A stretch of 64,000 nt of DNA from Chitinophaga niabensis. GTDB lineage: Bacteria; Bacteroidota; Bacteroidia; Chitinophagales; Chitinophagaceae. This document shows, one piece after another, positions 63,033-64,000 of the stretch. Under the pieces are notes generated by a model. It saw nothing but the letters and a program-made list of their open reading frames with translations. It made no database searches and was not told where the DNA came from. The stretch spans positions 1 through 64,000 of the forward strand of contig JAFIGY010000015.1 in assembly GCA_017849435.1 (NCBI GenBank), in the 5' to 3' direction. The stretch's first letter is position 1. Every line of letters begins with the position of its first letter. The position numbers and the translations under genes were made by a program.

Positions 63033-64000
63033 ATGAATCACGATTTCCCATCATTTAACGAGTTTAACGAGGATTTTGAAGATTTGAGGGACTTGCTTCA
63101 GCAATTTGAGAATCTAAAGGAAGGCCGCTCCCACGCCTTTCTGGACGAGGATTCCTTTGAACAGATCATTGACTACTACGACGAGCACGATGAATTGAAC
63201 AATGCGCTTCAGGCCGTAGAGATCGCCATCGAGCAGTTCCCATTCTCCTCCGCACTGCTCCTCAAGAAATCAGCCCTTCTTATTGAAACCAAGAAATACC
63301 GTGAAGCCCTGCAGCTGCTCGAAAAGGCCGCATTGCTGGACAGTAACGATATCAACCTGTATATACTCAAAACAGACGTTTACCTGGCCATGAACCAGCA
63401 TGAAAAGGCCGCCGCCCTCCTGGAAGAGCAGATCCGCATCTTCGACGGGGACGATCGTACGGACCTGTTGCTGGAACTGGCGGATGTGTATGACGACTGG
63501 GAAGAGTTTGAGAAAGTGTTCGATTGCCTTAAAATGTTGCTGGAATACGATCCCAACAACGAGGAGGCTTTGCACAAGATCTGCTTCTGGACTGAATTCA
63601 CGGGCCGGAATGAAGAAAGTATCCGCCTGCATACGAACATCATCAACGAACATCCTTACAACCAGCTGGCCTGGTTCAACCTCGGTACGGCCTACCAGGG
63701 CCTGAAGCTCTATGAAAAAGCCATAGACGCCTATCAGTACGCCGTAGTGATCGATGAGCGGTTTGACTATGCCTACCGCAACATGGGTGATGCGTATATT
63801 CATCTCCGTAAGTACAACGAAGCCATTGAAGTGCTGCAGAAGCATTTGGAGGTGGCCAAGCCGGAAGATGTGATCTATGAAGCCATCGGGCATTGCTATG
63901 AGAAGATGCGGAAGTTCACGCAGGCCCGGTATTACTATCGTAAGGCCTCCCACCTCAGTCCGAATGACGACAAGCTGTATCTCAAGATCGCGAAGGCGTA
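63033..64000 (+). CDS. Tetratricopeptide-repeat protein, 3'-truncated by window edge
   Basis: The frame is open from ATG 63033 to the last base (322 codons visible, no stop). The N-terminus is acidic (MNHDFPSFNEFNEDFEDL). At least seven helical TPR-like units follow, for example LLKKSALLIETKKYREALQLLEKA, AWFNLGTAYQGLKLYEKAIDAY, AYRNMGDAYIHLRKYNEAIEVL and AIGHCYEKMRKFTQARYYYRKA. No signal peptide or TM. It probably acts as a protein-protein scaffold in the cytoplasm; the partner is unknown. Confidence 0.88.
   Translation, partial: MNHDFPSFNEFNEDFEDLRDLLQQFENLKEGRSHAFLDEDSFEQIIDYYDEHDELNNALQAVEIAIEQFPFSSALLLKKSALLIETKKYREALQLLEKAALLDSNDINLYILKTDVYLAMNQHEKAAALLEEQIRIFDGDDRTDLLLELADVYDDWEEFEKVFDCLKMLLEYDPNNEEALHKICFWTEFTGRNEESIRLHTNIINEHPYNQLAWFNLGTAYQGLKLYEKAIDAYQYAVVIDERFDYAYRNMGDAYIHLRKYNEAIEVLQKHLEVAKPEDVIYEAIGHCYEKMRKFTQARYYYRKASHLSPNDDKLYLKIAKA

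Overview
The window is about 64 kb of a Bacteroidota chromosome, most likely a Chitinophagaceae/Chitinophaga-type bacterium. This rests on protein character (type III glutamine synthetase, PafA-like phosphatase, fused alpha/beta 2-oxoacid dehydrogenase E1, DUF1573 and YceI secreted proteins). It also rests on the near absence of Shine-Dalgarno sequences and on many promoters fitting the Bacteroidota pattern TTG-N19-21-TAnnTTTG. No tRNA, rRNA, transposase, phage gene or CRISPR array was seen. No novel multi-gene system was found; most of the unexplained signal is in RNA structure and intergenic repeats.

Layout. (1) 1-1880: 3' part of fusA with its terminator. (2) 1.9-11.4 kb: an outer-membrane barrel protein, an OmpR-type regulator with its sensor kinase, a tightly coupled CzcC-CzcB-CzcA-like metal efflux operon, and a convergent TonB-domain protein. 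Together they separate fusA from rpsJ. (3) 11.5-28.5 kb: the S10-spc-alpha ribosomal super-cluster, rpsJ to secY, then map-infA-rpmJ-rpsM-rpsK-rpsD-rpoA-rplQ. It has several internal promoters, and nearly every gap above about 45 nt carries a strong hairpin. These include a multi-stem 226-nt region before rplC and terminator-like attenuator candidates before rplR, rpmD and rpsK. (4) 28.5-30.3 kb: two tandem zinc-ribbon/one-TM paralogues of unknown function. (5) 30.3-33.9 kb: carA, a 740-bp AT-rich noncoding island with two related hairpin repeats and a candidate small RNA, an aminotransferase and a DUF1573 protein. (6) 34-38.7 kb: fused E1 of a 2-oxoacid dehydrogenase, DnaJ/CbpA, and small unknown proteins. 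(7) 38.8-48.9 kb: D-2-hydroxyacid dehydrogenase, YebC, three transporters, DedA, MarR, YceI, malate dehydrogenase and a thioredoxin-fold protein. (8) 49-51.6 kb: efp-accB-accC. (9) 51.7-57.1 kb: a Spy-like repeat protein, glnN and purL. (10) 57.1-57.7 kb: a 612-bp gap holding a promoter-to-terminator unit with a possible 34-residue ORF. (11) 57.7-64 kb: an alpha-oxoamine synthase, PafA-like phosphatase, enoyl-CoA hydratase-like protein, two secreted proteins and the start of a TPR protein.

How the genes work together: most of the window is core growth machinery (translation, secretion through SecY, transcription through RpoA, acetyl-CoA carboxylase subunits, nitrogen assimilation through GlnN, purine synthesis through PurL, pyrimidine/arginine supply through CarA). 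The clear accessory element is the two-component/CzcCBA metal cassette. All calls come from reading the sequence; no database search was run.
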